In this document: one piece after another, positions 1-9,159 of the stretch | How the letters are laid out: each line of letters starts with the position of its first letter | How positions within the stretch are numbered: position 1 is the stretch's first letter | NCBI RefSeq assembly: GCF_005771525.1 | Contig: NZ_VAVZ01000002.1 | Location: forward strand, 82,201 to 146,200 | Length of the DNA: 64,000 nt | DNA from: Nesterenkonia salmonea | GTDB taxonomy: Bacteria; Actinomycetota; Actinomycetes; Actinomycetales; Micrococcaceae | Reading direction: 5' to 3' | Position numbers and translations under genes: made by a program | The notes under the pieces: generated by a model | Databases searched by the model: none | Seen by the model: only the letters and a program-made list of their open reading frames with translations | Told to the model about the DNA's origin: nothing

Positions 1-645
1 CGGGTAAAGGGAGTCTGGTGAGATACCCATTGACATCTGGGCAGCCTCAAAGGTGCTGCGCGGCTGGTCCGGCATGGTCCGCGCCCCTGGGAAGGCTTCG
101 GTGTCGTAGAAGTCTTCCCAGTCCTGGGGTGCTTCATCGAAGACCTCGGTGTTGTACACCTGGGCCCAACCCCAATAGTAGGCACCAACACCGTACTCGT
201 GTTGTGCCTCCTCGGGGATACCGGAGATCAGGTCCTGATCGAAGTCATCCCACGGGATGGGATCCAGATAGTCGCCGCCCTGCATAAGGAGCTGGTCGAT
301 CTGGGTACCGTCAAAGAGGGCCACATCCCATTCCACATTGTTAGTGTCGACTTGAGAGATCAGCTGGGATCCTTCGGGCGGACTCACATCCACTACTTCA
401 ATGCCGGTGGCTTCCGTGAACGGGTCATACCAGACGTCCCGCTGGGCTTCACCTGTGGTGCCACCCCAGTTGACGACTACCAATTCTCCCTCGCCGCCGA
501 CCACCTCGGCAGATTCGTCGTTACCTGAACCCCCGTTATCAGCATCACCCCCATTGCCATTTTCGACTGCGTCTTCAGCATCGTCACATGCGGCAATCAG
601 CAGCAGAACCGCTACCGCAGGGATGGCCGCGTACGTCTTCTTCAT
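1..645 (-). CDS. PotD-like extracellular solute-binding lipoprotein (3' end outside window)
   Basis: Reading leftwards from an ATG at 645 the frame stays open to the window edge (about 215 residues visible). The N-terminus MKKTYAAIPAVAVLLLIAAC is a lipoprotein signal with lipobox IAAC; an acidic linker follows, then VVVNWGGTTGEAQRDVW and a region containing VEWDVALFDGTQIDQLL. These resemble the periplasmic-binding domain of spermidine/putrescine-type (PotD) ABC importers. An AAGGGG ribosome site lies 6 bases before the ATG. In a Gram-positive cell the protein would be tethered outside the membrane. Permease and ATPase genes should lie left of the window. The substrate cannot be told; amino acids or opine-like compounds are alternatives to polyamines. 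Confidence 0.8.
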   Translation of the reverse strand, partial: MKKTYAAIPAVAVLLLIAACDDAEDAVENGNGGDADNGGSGNDESAEVVGGEGELVVVNWGGTTGEAQRDVWYDPFTEATGIEVVDVSPPEGSQLISQVDTNNVEWDVALFDGTQIDQLLMQGGDYLDPIPWDDFDQDLISGIPEEAQHEYGVGAYYWGWAQVYNTEVFDEAPQDWEDFYDTEAFPGARTMPDQPRSTFEAAQMSMGISPDSLYP

Positions 646-1208
646 GTGGCCCCTTAGTGTCTGCCCAATTGTCGAGTGCGTCATTAATTGCTTTACCGGC
701 GCGAGCGGCAGAAGCATGGGACTTATCAAACATGGTGAGTGTTTCGGAAACGTAAACAGAAAGTAAGGCACCCTTTACATCTTCTAGGTACAACTATCAT
801 TAATGAGGGACGATCTTTCATTACCACCCCGTCCTGATCAATCAGATGCAACGGCTGCTCTCAAGAGAGGATGTCAAAGAGATTCTGCAGTCCGTTCGAT
901 AGCATGATGTAGCCAATCCACGCGATGTTGGACGCTTGGTACCGAGGACGATCCCAGCAGCTAATTCCCAAATCGTGGAAGGGAGCCGAAATCATGGTTC
1001 TGCGGCACGCAGTCTCGTGCCCCACACCCGTCTTAGCGCTCTGGACCAGAATCATCATTGTCCAAAGCCATGCCAGTAAGAAATTGGCAATAGAAGAATC
1101 TTTGTCAAGTCCTTCAACTATGTGTTCTAGTTCCCCATCTCCACTCAGCGGACGAATGACGAATACCGGCGAAGATTCGTCGCGGGTGCTGAGATAGACG
1201 CACACTTA
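646..1208. other. gene-poor intergenic region
   Basis: About 560 bases between the PotD-like gene and the transposase remnant. The short open frames here (a minus frame from a GTG at 1205 and a plus frame at 925-1197) have no recognisable domains, no good ribosome sites and amino-acid composition unlike the neighbours. The DNA is visibly more AT-rich than its surroundings. The right part may be the decayed left end of the IS110-type element, and the left part should hold the promoter of the leftward PotD-like gene. A small palindrome GTTTCGGAAAC is at 741-751. I see no convincing gene. Confidence 0.5.
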
Positions 1209-2064
1209 TTGCGCCGCGCGGAGAACGCGGTCTGCCAGATAGCTTTCAAATGTCCGCCTCTTCCAGTGCGGCCCGAAAAGCTAGATGGGCGTGTGCAGCC
1301 AACTATCATTGGGCCTCTCGTCGCACCGGGGGCAGACCTGGAGGCTCTCTGGGTAGCTGAAGGCGCGGGAAGCTATGGTGCCCAGCTGGCCCGAGCCGCC
1401 TCAGCAACGGGATATCAAGTCGTCGAGGCTTCTCCTATGCTGCGCCGCGGCAGAGGCGCCGAAGGAAAGTCTGACGCGATTGATGCTCGTCATATCGCCA
1501 CCGCCACACTGACTCTGACCACAGATCAGTTACGACATCGACACCGAGAAGACGGCACCAGGGCAGCGGTGCAGGTGCTGCTGACTTCCCGGGACCATCT
1601 CACCAACGAACGCACCAGGCCAGTGAATGCTCTGACTGCGCTGCGGCGGATCAACGCCCTCGGCATCGATGCTCGTAAGCCGCTTGGAGCTGCGAAAATC
1701 ACTGAAGTCGTACGTTGGAGGACCCGGGGCGAGAAACCTTCAGCGGCCGTAGCTCGCGCGGAGGCGGTCCGTCTGGCCAAGCGAATCCACGCCACCGATA
1801 CCGAACTCAAGAAAACCATGCTCATCTGACTGAGTTCGTGGCCGCAAGTCCCGCTGCGGCCTCTTCGACTGGACCGGGGTCGGCCCAGTGACTGCGGCCA
1901 AAGCACTGGTGGTCTAGTCCCACCCCGGACGCATTAAGAACGAGGCCGCCTTCGCAGCGATCGCCGGAGTCAACCCGATCCCTGCGGCCTCCGGCAACAC
2001 GGTTCGGTACCGCCTTAACCGTCGCGGGGACCGGCAGCTCAATCGTGCGCTCAACGTCATCTGA
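1209..2064 (+). pseudogene. IS110-family transposase remnant (frameshifted, internal stop)
   Basis: The frame 1209-1829 holds a degraded IS110-type DEDD transposase N-terminal half: GRGAEGKSDAIDARHIA and a VQVLLTSRDHLTNERTR stretch are typical. At 1829 the frame ends, and the conserved C-terminal Transposase_20 segment continues in another frame as LFDWTGVGPVTAAKALVV, then a TAG at 1915-1917, then SHPGRIKNEAAFAAIAGVNP and NTVRYRLNRRGDRQLNRALN, ending with TGA at 2062-2064. The usual N-terminal DxD motif region is not recognisable, so at least three lesions inactivate it. No terminal inverted repeats are expected for IS110. The right end abuts the 3' end of the ornithine-cyclodeaminase-family gene. 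Confidence 0.85.
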
Positions 2065-3040
2065 TGCCACCGCTATTGCGTACGTCCTCCCCGTGCACAT
2101 CTGCCGGCAGGTTGATGGCTCGTACGACGGCCAGATCCTGCCAAGACATACCTGTGCCTTTGAAGACATTCGGCTTATCTTCCCGTCGTCGAACTGTGCC
2201 TCGCACCAGCGCACTGAGGTCATGGAAGTTACGTCCCTCAGGGACGATGAAGCCTTCTTCTGCGGCGAGGATGATGTCGCCCGCTTCCCGGAAAGCCGTA
2301 TCCCGGTCCTCAACGAAGACCTCTGAACGGCCCAATAGTTCTCCCGGCAGCTCCCGACGTGTGGGCTCATGAGACCCAATGGCGGCAACACAGGCACCAT
2401 TCCCGACGAGGTCATGGGCAAACAACGGCGAGGCAGCGGAAGTAGCGCACACGACGATGTCCGCCTTCTCGACATCCTGGATGCGCCCCGGAGCAGCGTC
2501 ATGGCCGCGGGCAGCCAAGTCATTCAAAGCCCCCCGAGTTTTTTCCGGGGTCCGGCCGACCAGTCGAATGTCGGAAAGTGGACGGATTAGGGTCATCGCA
2601 ACAATGTGCTCCACGGCCTGGGGGCCAGTACCGAAGACCACCATACGCTCAGCATCTTCGGCAGCAAGCTGGTCACACGCCACCGCTGTGACCGCTGGTG
2701 TGCGCAGGGCGGTCAGCACACCTCCATCTAGCACGGCCCGGGGCGTTAGTGTCTCCGAATCCAACAGCAGATACAGAGCCTGAATGCGAGGCGCACCGCG
2801 CGCGGGGTTGCCCGGTGTCACAGTCGCAATCTTCACTCCCACCGCGTCCCCCAGAATCGAGGGCATCAGCAACAAGTGTCCTTCTCCCGCCGGGACATGT
2901 GAGCGAGCGGGATCCTCGGCAGGGTCGAAGTCTGACAGCAGAGCACTCTCGATCAACCGACGCGCTTGGTCTGGACCAATCTGGCGCCGAACCTCCGCAG
3001 CAGAGAGGAAGGGCAGGGCAGGTGTATCAGCTTTACTCAA
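2057..3040 (-). CDS. ornithine cyclodeaminase / mu-crystallin family protein
   Basis: A 327-residue NAD(P)-dependent enzyme of the OCD/mu-crystallin family (ornithine cyclodeaminase, alanine dehydrogenase or ketimine reductase activities are known there). Visible signatures are VGVKIATVTPGN, the Rossmann loop VVFGTGPQAVEHI, DIVVCATSAASPLF and the final FKGTGMSWQDLAVV. The start is taken as TTG at 3040 because AGAGGA lies 8 bases upstream; a GTG at 3079 would add 13 residues without a ribosome site. The C-terminus runs about 15 residues past the usual end and overlaps the last bases of the IS110 remnant, so it may have been altered by the insertion. It lies 155 bases downstream of the sugar-acid operon; a link to it is not evident. 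Confidence 0.8.
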   Translation of the reverse strand: MSKADTPALPFLSAAEVRRQIGPDQARRLIESALLSDFDPAEDPARSHVPAGEGHLLLMPSILGDAVGVKIATVTPGNPARGAPRIQALYLLLDSETLTPRAVLDGGVLTALRTPAVTAVACDQLAAEDAERMVVFGTGPQAVEHIVAMTLIRPLSDIRLVGRTPEKTRGALNDLAARGHDAAPGRIQDVEKADIVVCATSAASPLFAHDLVGNGACVAAIGSHEPTRRELPGELLGRSEVFVEDRDTAFREAGDIILAAEEGFIVPEGRNFHDLSALVRGTVRRREDKPNVFKGTGMSWQDLAVVRAINLPADVHGEDVRNSGGIR

Positions 3041-3195
3041 TGGGCTTTTCCTCTTCTGTCGCTGAAGATGATCGCACACACGACTCCGATGCTAGGTACA
3101 TTTGGTCTCTTCAAATGAACCGTACATAGCGGGTCTTGCTGATTCGGCAGTAACTTCCACCAATACTCTCACTACCCCGCATGGTGGGTCAGGGC

Positions 3196-3942
3196 TTAGT
3201 CAGGACGCAGCCTGAGGGCCTCCATGCCGCCGTCTACAGGCAGACAGACGCCGACTGTGGAACGGTTTTCTGGGTCTGCCAGGTACGCCACGGCTCTGGC
3301 CACCTCCGCGGCACTGACCAACCTGCGGTGCGGCTGGCGCGATTCAAGAGCGGCACGTTCCTCTTCAGGCGCGTCAGACTGTTCAAGCAACCTTTGAATC
3401 CATGGAGTGTCCGCCGTGCCAGGGGCTACGCAGTTGACCCGAATCCCTTCGCGCACATGATCAGCGGCCATGGCTTTGGTCATGGCCATAACCGCCCCCT
3501 TAGTCGCTGAGTAGAGCACGCGCTGAGGTAATCCCGCCAGCGAAGCGACAGAGGCAGTATTCGTGATGGATGCGGCTGAAGATTCTCGTAGGTGGGGCAG
3601 AGCGGCTCGGGAAACCCGCGCCATGCCCACCACATTCACCTCCCACGCACGACTCCACTCGGCATCGGAATTTGCTGAAACATCACCTTGTGCGCCGATA
3701 CCAGCATTATTGACGACTACATCTAGTCGGCCGAAGCGCGCTGCAGCAGCGGCCACGGCAGCCTCCACCGAGTCAGTGTCAGCAAGATCGCATTCCTGCC
3801 AGTAGTGATCGGGGTGTGATTGGACAACGTCTAAGACAGTGACATCTGCACCCTCTCGGGAGAGCAGCTCGGCGACAGCCGCACCGATACCTGAAGCCCC
3901 GCCGGTGACGAGCGCCGCGAGACCTTCGAAACGTGCTGACAT
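3196..3942 (-). CDS. SDR-family 2-keto-3-deoxy-L-fuconate-type 4-dehydrogenase
   Basis: A 248-residue classical short-chain dehydrogenase: cofactor loop VTGGASGIG, NNAG motif in DVVVNNAGIG, catalytic YSATK (Tyr-x3-Lys) and PGTADTPW after the active site. GGAGGAAATAGT precedes the ATG. It directly follows the FAH-family hydrolase gene (1-base gap) and an L-fuconate dehydratase gene. By the known non-phosphorylative L-fucose/L-rhamnose route, such an SDR oxidises 2-keto-3-deoxy-L-fuconate to the 2,4-diketo acid with NAD+, which the hydrolase then cleaves. The exact substrate is inferred from context; SDR sequence alone does not decide it. Confidence 0.85.
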   Translation of the reverse strand: MSARFEGLAALVTGGASGIGAAVAELLSREGADVTVLDVVQSHPDHYWQECDLADTDSVEAAVAAAAARFGRLDVVVNNAGIGAQGDVSANSDAEWSRAWEVNVVGMARVSRAALPHLRESSAASITNTASVASLAGLPQRVLYSATKGAVMAMTKAMAADHVREGIRVNCVAPGTADTPWIQRLLEQSDAPEEERAALESRQPHRRLVSAAEVARAVAYLADPENRSTVGVCLPVDGGMEALRLRPD

Positions 3943-3943
3943 A

Positions 3944-4795
3944 CTATTTCCTCCATGCTCGATAGGTCTGGCGCTGCCGGCCGAGGCCGTCGATCTCAAC
4001 CTCCACCACATCTCCGGGTTTGAGATAGCTAAACCGGCCGGAGACCGCTACGCCCTCGGGTGTTCCCGTCGATAGGACATCGCCGGGTTCCAGCTGCATG
4101 TACTGGGACAGATCGTAGACGATCTCGGCGCAGCTAAATATCATGTCTGAGGTCCGCGAATTCTGGCGCGGCTCACCGTTCACCCAAGACCGAAGGCCCA
4201 AATCAGCGGGGTCCAACTCATCACCGGTGACGATCCATGGCCCCAACGGCATATAGCCTGGGCTGCACTTACCTTTGCTCCACTGGCCGCCAGAGACCTC
4301 GAGCTGAAAGTGCCGCTCGGAGAGATCGTTGGCCAACACGTAGCCTCCGATGTGCTGGGCAGCAGCATCCACTGACTCGCAGTATGCGGTGGTCTTGCCA
4401 ATAACTATTCCCAGCTCTACCTCCCAGTCGGTCTTCTCTGAGCCGCGGGCTATAGTCACATCATCGTTGGGGCCGGCGATAGTATTCGGCGTCTTCAGAA
4501 AGACAATCGGATTTTCCGGGGGCTCAGCGCCGGATTCAGCGGCATGGGCGGCATAGTTCTGACCGATGCAGATCACCGCTGAGGACGACGCAACCGGAGA
4601 TCCGTAACGCACCTGCTCAGCCAGCTCAATGGGAGTCAAACGGCCCTCTTCAGCAAGCTTCTGGAGCTTCTGCACTCCACCTGCCGCCCAAAAACTCGGT
4701 CCAAAATCTCCTACGGTAGAGGCGTCATAGAGGACGCCGTCAATCTCAGCGACCGGAATTTCTTGACCGGTTTCACCGCGACGGGTTAACTTCAT
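3944..4795 (-). CDS. FAH-family 2,4-diketo-3-deoxy-L-fuconate hydrolase (probable)
   Basis: A 283-residue fumarylacetoacetate-hydrolase-fold protein. The N-terminal part is the short cap; the catalytic domain starts at VICIGQNYAAHAAESG, with the metal-binding acidic stretch WEVELGIVIG and the C-terminal LEPGDVLSTGTPEGVAV. Start ATG at 4795 with AAGGAG in front. Known members next to L-fuconate dehydratase and an SDR hydrolyse 2,4-diketo-3-deoxy-L-fuconate (or L-rhamnonate) to pyruvate and L-lactate, and that is the best reading here. A bifunctional isomerase/decarboxylase role known for other FAH proteins is less likely in this context. It sits 63 bases after the dehydratase and 1 base before the SDR gene. 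Confidence 0.85.
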   Translation of the reverse strand: MKLTRRGETGQEIPVAEIDGVLYDASTVGDFGPSFWAAGGVQKLQKLAEEGRLTPIELAEQVRYGSPVASSSAVICIGQNYAAHAAESGAEPPENPIVFLKTPNTIAGPNDDVTIARGSEKTDWEVELGIVIGKTTAYCESVDAAAQHIGGYVLANDLSERHFQLEVSGGQWSKGKCSPGYMPLGPWIVTGDELDPADLGLRSWVNGEPRQNSRTSDMIFSCAEIVYDLSQYMQLEPGDVLSTGTPEGVAVSGRFSYLKPGDVVEVEIDGLGRQRQTYRAWRK

Positions 4796-4858
4796 ATCAG
4801 CTCCTTGGGCTATGGGGTCCGCAATGCATGTTGGCACTCAGTGAGGTGCCAGTCTCGC

Positions 4859-6196
4859 TCAGTGATGCTTGTGCTCGGCACCGGAGACCGCCGCCCGGCC
4901 GCCGACTTCCTGCCAACCTTCACCTTCGGGAAATGTCCATTGCGCACGCGAGTTGGCATGCATCTCTGCGCCGATCCCTGGCTTCTTGGGCGCCTGGTAT
5001 CGGGCGTTGCGGATCACCACCGGCTCGGCGAAGTGCTCGTGAAGGTGATCCACATACTCGATGTATCTGTTCTCGAAGCTTCCTGAGACTGCGGCGTAAT
5101 CAAAGAAGGAGAAATGCTGAACCAGTTCACACAACCCCACGCCGCCAGCGTGCGGGCACACCGGGATATCGAATTTTTTCGCCAACAACAGATTCGCCAA
5201 GTTCTCGTTGACACCGGCGACCCGAGTCGAATCGATCTGCAGCACATCGATTGCTTGAGCTTGCAAAAGCTGCTTAACAATAATCCGGTTGTGGACCGCC
5301 TCGCCTGTGGCAACTTTCATCGGTGAGATCGCCTTGCGGATAGTGGCATGACCGAGCACGTCATCGGTGCTCGTCGCTTCCTCGATCCACCACGGGTTGA
5401 ATTCGGAGAGCTGCTGCAGCCATTCGATTGCGTCGGGCACATCCCAGCGTTGATTCGCGTCGATCGCGACCTTGATGTCTTCACCGACAGCTTCTCTAAC
5501 GATCCTCATTCGACGCCGATCACTCTCGACCTCGCCCCCGACTTTGAGCTTGATGAGGTCGAAGCCGTTGTCCACAGCCTCTTTGCTGAGCCGGACCATT
5601 TTCTCATCGCTGTAACCCAACCAGCCTGGTGACGTGGTGTACGCCGGAAATCCGTCCTGCTCCAGTTCACGCAGCCGCTCTTCCTTACCCCGTTGGCCTG
5701 CCTGAAGGATCTCCAGGGCTTCCTGCGGTGAGAGCGCATCGGAAATATGGGTGAAGTCGATAGCTCTGACGATCTCCTCAGGGGAAAGCTCCGCGAGATA
5801 CCTCCACAGCGGCTTGCCCTCCCGGCGGGCGGCTATATCCCACAGCGCATTGATCACAGCTCCAGCCGCCATGTGGCTCACGCCCTTTTCTGGGCCCAAC
5901 CAGCGCATTTGGGAGTCGTGGACCAAAAGTCGCGATGCCGCGCCCAAGTCGGCGACTAGGTCATCCAACTCACGTCCTACGAGAAGTTCTCCATACGATT
6001 CGATGGCGCTGACAATCACCTCATTGCCTCGTCCGCAGGAGAAGACGAAGCCGTGGCCCACTTCACCGTTATCGGCTGTCACCATCACATAGGCAGCCGA
6101 GTAATCGGGGTCCACGTTGACCGCATCGGATCCATCAAGCTCCAACGAAGTGGGGAAACGGACATCCTGTACCGTCACGTTACTGATAATAGGCAT
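4859..6196 (-). CDS. L-fuconate dehydratase (enolase superfamily)
   Basis: A 445-residue enolase-superfamily acid-sugar dehydratase that converts L-fuconate to 2-keto-3-deoxy-L-fuconate. The characterised Xanthomonas enzyme uses Lys220, Asp248, Glu274, Glu301 and His351; all are found here shifted by two: K218 (LIKLKVGG), D246 (VAIDANQRW), E272 (WWIEE), E299 (KVATGEA) and H349 (PVCPHAGGVGLCE). PGWLGYSDEKM is also typical of this subgroup. ATG at 6196 with AAAGGA upstream. It follows the TRAP large permease by 42 bases. The same enzyme class also accepts D-arabinonate, the C5 analogue, which would link it to the XylX/ALDH branch upstream in the operon. Confidence 0.93.
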   Translation of the reverse strand: MPIISNVTVQDVRFPTSLELDGSDAVNVDPDYSAAYVMVTADNGEVGHGFVFSCGRGNEVIVSAIESYGELLVGRELDDLVADLGAASRLLVHDSQMRWLGPEKGVSHMAAGAVINALWDIAARREGKPLWRYLAELSPEEIVRAIDFTHISDALSPQEALEILQAGQRGKEERLRELEQDGFPAYTTSPGWLGYSDEKMVRLSKEAVDNGFDLIKLKVGGEVESDRRRMRIVREAVGEDIKVAIDANQRWDVPDAIEWLQQLSEFNPWWIEEATSTDDVLGHATIRKAISPMKVATGEAVHNRIIVKQLLQAQAIDVLQIDSTRVAGVNENLANLLLAKKFDIPVCPHAGGVGLCELVQHFSFFDYAAVSGSFENRYIEYVDHLHEHFAEPVVIRNARYQAPKKPGIGAEMHANSRAQWTFPEGEGWQEVGGRAAVSGAEHKHH

Positions 6197-6238
6197 ATAG
6201 TGTTCCTTTCGAGAAGTAAAGGTATTTATTGTTCTTTT

Positions 6239-7513
6239 TTAGCTTATTATGCTCGGGAGCCAGGTGCTGAAGAACGGGAAGAACGTGATCAGGACCAGGA
6301 CCAGCAGAAGGATCCCGTAGAAGGGCGCGACGCCGCGGATCACCTTGGTCACCGAGTAGTTCGTCACCGACGACAGCACATAGAGCACCAGTCCTACAGG
6401 TGGTGTGAGGAGCCCAAGCATGAGATTGAAGATGACGATCACAGCCACATGTAGCGGCTCGAGACCGAACATGGTCGCGACCGGGGATAGAACGGGCACC
6501 AGGATGAGAATCGCAGCTGTCGGCTCCAGAACGGCGCCCACAATGAGCAGGGCGATGTTCAGCAGGATCAGAAACGCGATCGGGTTAGTGGTGATTTCGA
6601 AGATCAGGTCGGCGACTACTTGGGGGGCCTGCTCTCGGGAGAGCACCCAACCGAACAGTGCCGCTGCGCATACGATCAGCAGCACCGAACCGCCAGTCTC
6701 AACGGAATTGGTCAATGCCCGTTTGAGCTGGTGCCACTTGATGGAGCGGTAGCAGAGCGCCAACAGCAGCATATATAGGACGGCCACCCCGGCTGCCTCC
6801 GTCGGAGTGAAGAAACCGCCGAGGATGCCGCCCAACACAATCACTGCAGTACCGAAGCTCGGCAGAGCCGTCAGCACCGGCATCCACCGTTCGCGACCGC
6901 TCACCCGCTCCAAACGCAGATCATCCCGCTTACGCAGCTTCAAAAACACGACCACGCAGAGCGCAAACATCAGCAGCAGCGCCGGGATGATTCCCGCTAC
7001 GAAGAGCGCGCCGACCGAGATCCCGGCAGTGACCGCGTAAATAATGGCTGGAATCGACGGCGGCAGAATGGGCGCGATCAGCGACGACGACGCGGTGAGA
7101 CCCAGGGTGAAGCCCTCCGGATATCCACGCTTGACCATCGCCGGGACCTGGACTCGGCCCATAGCGGCTGCATCGGAGATTGCCGCCCCCGACATCCAGG
7201 CAAAACCGAAGCTCGTGGCCACGTTGACATATCCGAGGCTTCCGCGGAGGCGTCCGAAAATCGCCGTTGCGGCATCAAAGAGCCTGTCCGAGATGCCGGA
7301 GACATTGGCGATGTTGCCCATCAGGATGAACAGGGGCACCGCCAACAGGGGAAAGGTATTGACCCCCGACATGGTCTGCTGGGCCGCCGTTCCCAGACCG
7401 ACAGTGGCATCAATCAAGATATAGACCAGCGACGGCACCAACAAGGCGATCGCAGCCGGTACACGCAGGAGCAGCAGCACCAACAGAGCCATGACCATCA
7501 GAAGTAGCGTCAT
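6239..7513 (-). CDS. dctM: TRAP transporter large permease (DctM family)
   Basis: A 424-residue, very hydrophobic protein with about a dozen predicted membrane helices, starting MTLLLMVMALLVLLLLRVPA. Typical DctM stretches are FPLLAVPLFILMGNIANVSGI, MSGAAISDAAAMG and LIAPILPPSIPAIIYA. It is the ion-coupled translocating subunit of a tripartite TRAP importer, in the cytoplasmic membrane. The longer reading frame to 7582 would overlap the small permease; the ATG at 7513, one base after the dctQ stop, is preferred. With the sugar-acid enzymes downstream it probably imports an aldonate such as L-fuconate. Confidence 0.92.
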   Translation of the reverse strand: MTLLLMVMALLVLLLLRVPAAIALLVPSLVYILIDATVGLGTAAQQTMSGVNTFPLLAVPLFILMGNIANVSGISDRLFDAATAIFGRLRGSLGYVNVATSFGFAWMSGAAISDAAAMGRVQVPAMVKRGYPEGFTLGLTASSSLIAPILPPSIPAIIYAVTAGISVGALFVAGIIPALLLMFALCVVVFLKLRKRDDLRLERVSGRERWMPVLTALPSFGTAVIVLGGILGGFFTPTEAAGVAVLYMLLLALCYRSIKWHQLKRALTNSVETGGSVLLIVCAAALFGWVLSREQAPQVVADLIFEITTNPIAFLILLNIALLIVGAVLEPTAAILILVPVLSPVATMFGLEPLHVAVIVIFNLMLGLLTPPVGLVLYVLSSVTNYSVTKVIRGVAPFYGILLLVLVLITFFPFFSTWLPSIIS

Positions 7514-7514
7514 A

Positions 7515-8063
7515 TCACAAACCTGCCGTTTCGATTTCTTTTTCCCCGGCAAATTGGCGGGGGTGACGCAACGCCAGAGCAAGGTTCAGCGAGGAGTGGA
7601 TGGCAATCAGTGCAAACCCGATCGGCAGAGCGGAGTACACAAACCGAAGGGGAAGTCCCGTCCCGGGGGACGAGACATTCCACGTGCTTTGGACCATGAG
7701 AATCCCCCCGATGACCATCGCCACGCTGACCGCGATCATCACCAAGTAGGCAAAGGCCTCGATCCCTGCGACGAGCTTTCCGGTGCTCCCTCCGCTGTAG
7801 AGCTGCACGATAATGTGCTTACGCCTCGCGGAGACGAAAGCCGCAGCCGCAAAGGTGAACCAGATGAAGGTGAATCGTGCCAGTTCTTCGGTTCCACTGA
7901 TTGGTGCGCTGAAGCCGTGCCGCGCGGTGACCTGAATAATGATGAGCAGGAACAGCGTCACCAGCAGCAGCATCGCCAGGATCTGCTCAACCCGGACCAA
8001 GCCCCGGTAGATCACAGATTTCGATTCTAGGAACTGTTCGTCCTGAGGCCCCACCGTCGTCAT
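7515..8063 (-). CDS. dctQ: TRAP transporter small permease (DctQ family)
   Basis: A 182-residue membrane protein with four predicted helices (around residues 20-45, 55-75, 90-115 and 130-150). The conserved TEELARFTFIWFTFAAAAF stretch is characteristic of DctQ. The ATG at 8063 overlaps the stop of dctP (TAATG), arguing for translational coupling and against the upstream in-frame GTG/ATG that would lie within dctP. It pairs with DctM to form the membrane part of the TRAP importer. Confidence 0.9.
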   Translation of the reverse strand: MTTVGPQDEQFLESKSVIYRGLVRVEQILAMLLLVTLFLLIIIQVTARHGFSAPISGTEELARFTFIWFTFAAAAFVSARRKHIIVQLYSGGSTGKLVAGIEAFAYLVMIAVSVAMVIGGILMVQSTWNVSSPGTGLPLRFVYSALPIGFALIAIHSSLNLALALRHPRQFAGEKEIETAGL

Positions 8064-9073
8064 TAGTCTTCCTGGATCTCGAGGTAGATATCGCCCCACT
8101 CGAACTCATTCGGAATGAGCTCAGCAGCGCGCTCTCGGAAGTGGTCGGTATCGACACCATCGTTGATCTCGATCTCGCCGCTTTCTTCCCATTCCTCCAG
8201 GTAAGATTCCTCTTCGTCTTCGATGCATTCGCGCACCTCGTCTGCGGCCTCCTGCGAGGCATCGCGCAGTGCCTGCTGCTGGTCATCCGGCAGACCGGAG
8301 AGTGCCTCTTCATTGCCTACCACCATGACCCCTTGGATCACATGGTCAGTCAGGTTGATGTAGTCCTGAACCTCTTCGAAGCTGTTGCTGGCGATCGTTG
8401 GTATGGGATTCTCTTGACCGTCGATCGTTCCCTGCTGGAGGCCGAGGTACACCTCGCCCAACGCCATGGAGGTCGGGGATCCGCCCAGGATCTCAGCCAT
8501 CGTCTGGTACAACGGTGCCTCTGGGACTCGGAGAGTTTGGCCAGAAAGGTCATCAGATGTCGTCACCTCGACATCAGAAGTGACCTGACGGGTGCCGTAG
8601 TACCAGGACGAGATGACATCCAGGCCTGAGGATTCACGCAGATCGCCCCAGATGTCCTCAGCAATTTCGCCGTTCAGGGTCTCCTCGAAATGATCGACGT
8701 CGGAGAACAGGTAGGTGGCATCAAACAGCTCTGCGTTTTCCTCCCACACACCCAGGAAGGAGGGGCCAGCCACCGCAAGGTCCAATGCGCCAGACTGGAC
8801 CTGCTCGAGAAGCTCCTCCTCATTTCCGAGTTGCCCCGCGGCGTAGGAATTAATCTGAAGTCCGGAGTCCTCCATCGCGTCATTGATGGCTGGGACACCA
8901 CAGGTCTCCACCGGGTGGTCCGGATCATAGACGTGAGCGAAGCGCAGTTCGTCACTGTCTGCGGCCTCGGCCTCACCATCGTCGACCTCTGCCTCATCAC
9001 CGACGCAGGCAGTCAGGCCCAAAGCAATGGCTGCACCGGCAGCCAGGAATGTCGTGGCTCGTGAGTTTTTCAT
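8063..9073 (-). CDS. dctP: TRAP transporter solute-binding lipoprotein (DctP family)
   Basis: A 336-residue secreted binding protein. The N-terminus has a lipoprotein signal with lipobox LTAC (Cys at residue 22) and an acidic linker. DctP features: LRFAHVYDPDHPVE, YAAGQLGNEEELLEQVQSG, LRVPEAPLYQTMAEILGGSP and LQQGTIDGQENP, the last containing the usual substrate-contact region. AAGGAG precedes the ATG. The 86-base gap to the upstream oxidoreductase gene holds a GCAATA/TATTGC inverted repeat of unknown meaning. Ligand is inferred to be an aldonic (sugar) acid from the neighbouring L-fuconate dehydratase; dicarboxylates are the other common TRAP ligands. Confidence 0.92.
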   Translation of the reverse strand: MKNSRATTFLAAGAAIALGLTACVGDEAEVDDGEAEAADSDELRFAHVYDPDHPVETCGVPAINDAMEDSGLQINSYAAGQLGNEEELLEQVQSGALDLAVAGPSFLGVWEENAELFDATYLFSDVDHFEETLNGEIAEDIWGDLRESSGLDVISSWYYGTRQVTSDVEVTTSDDLSGQTLRVPEAPLYQTMAEILGGSPTSMALGEVYLGLQQGTIDGQENPIPTIASNSFEEVQDYINLTDHVIQGVMVVGNEEALSGLPDDQQQALRDASQEAADEVRECIEDEEESYLEEWEESGEIEINDGVDTDHFRERAAELIPNEFEWGDIYLEIQED

Positions 9074-9159
9074 GGTGTTCTCCTTTGAACTAGTGGTTGC
9101 AATATTCGATTTTTCAAAGCCGTGAGTATTGCGAAATCGCTTTAAACCTGAAGAGACGA

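Noticed and set aside
584..793. 69-codon minus-strand open frame overlapping the PotD-like gene start
   Set aside because: Overlaps the signal-peptide region of a well supported gene in another frame and has no protein-like features.
861..1205. 114-codon minus-strand open frame
   Set aside because: GTG start without ribosome site, no recognisable domain, lies in AT-richer DNA near a decayed transposase; most likely chance.
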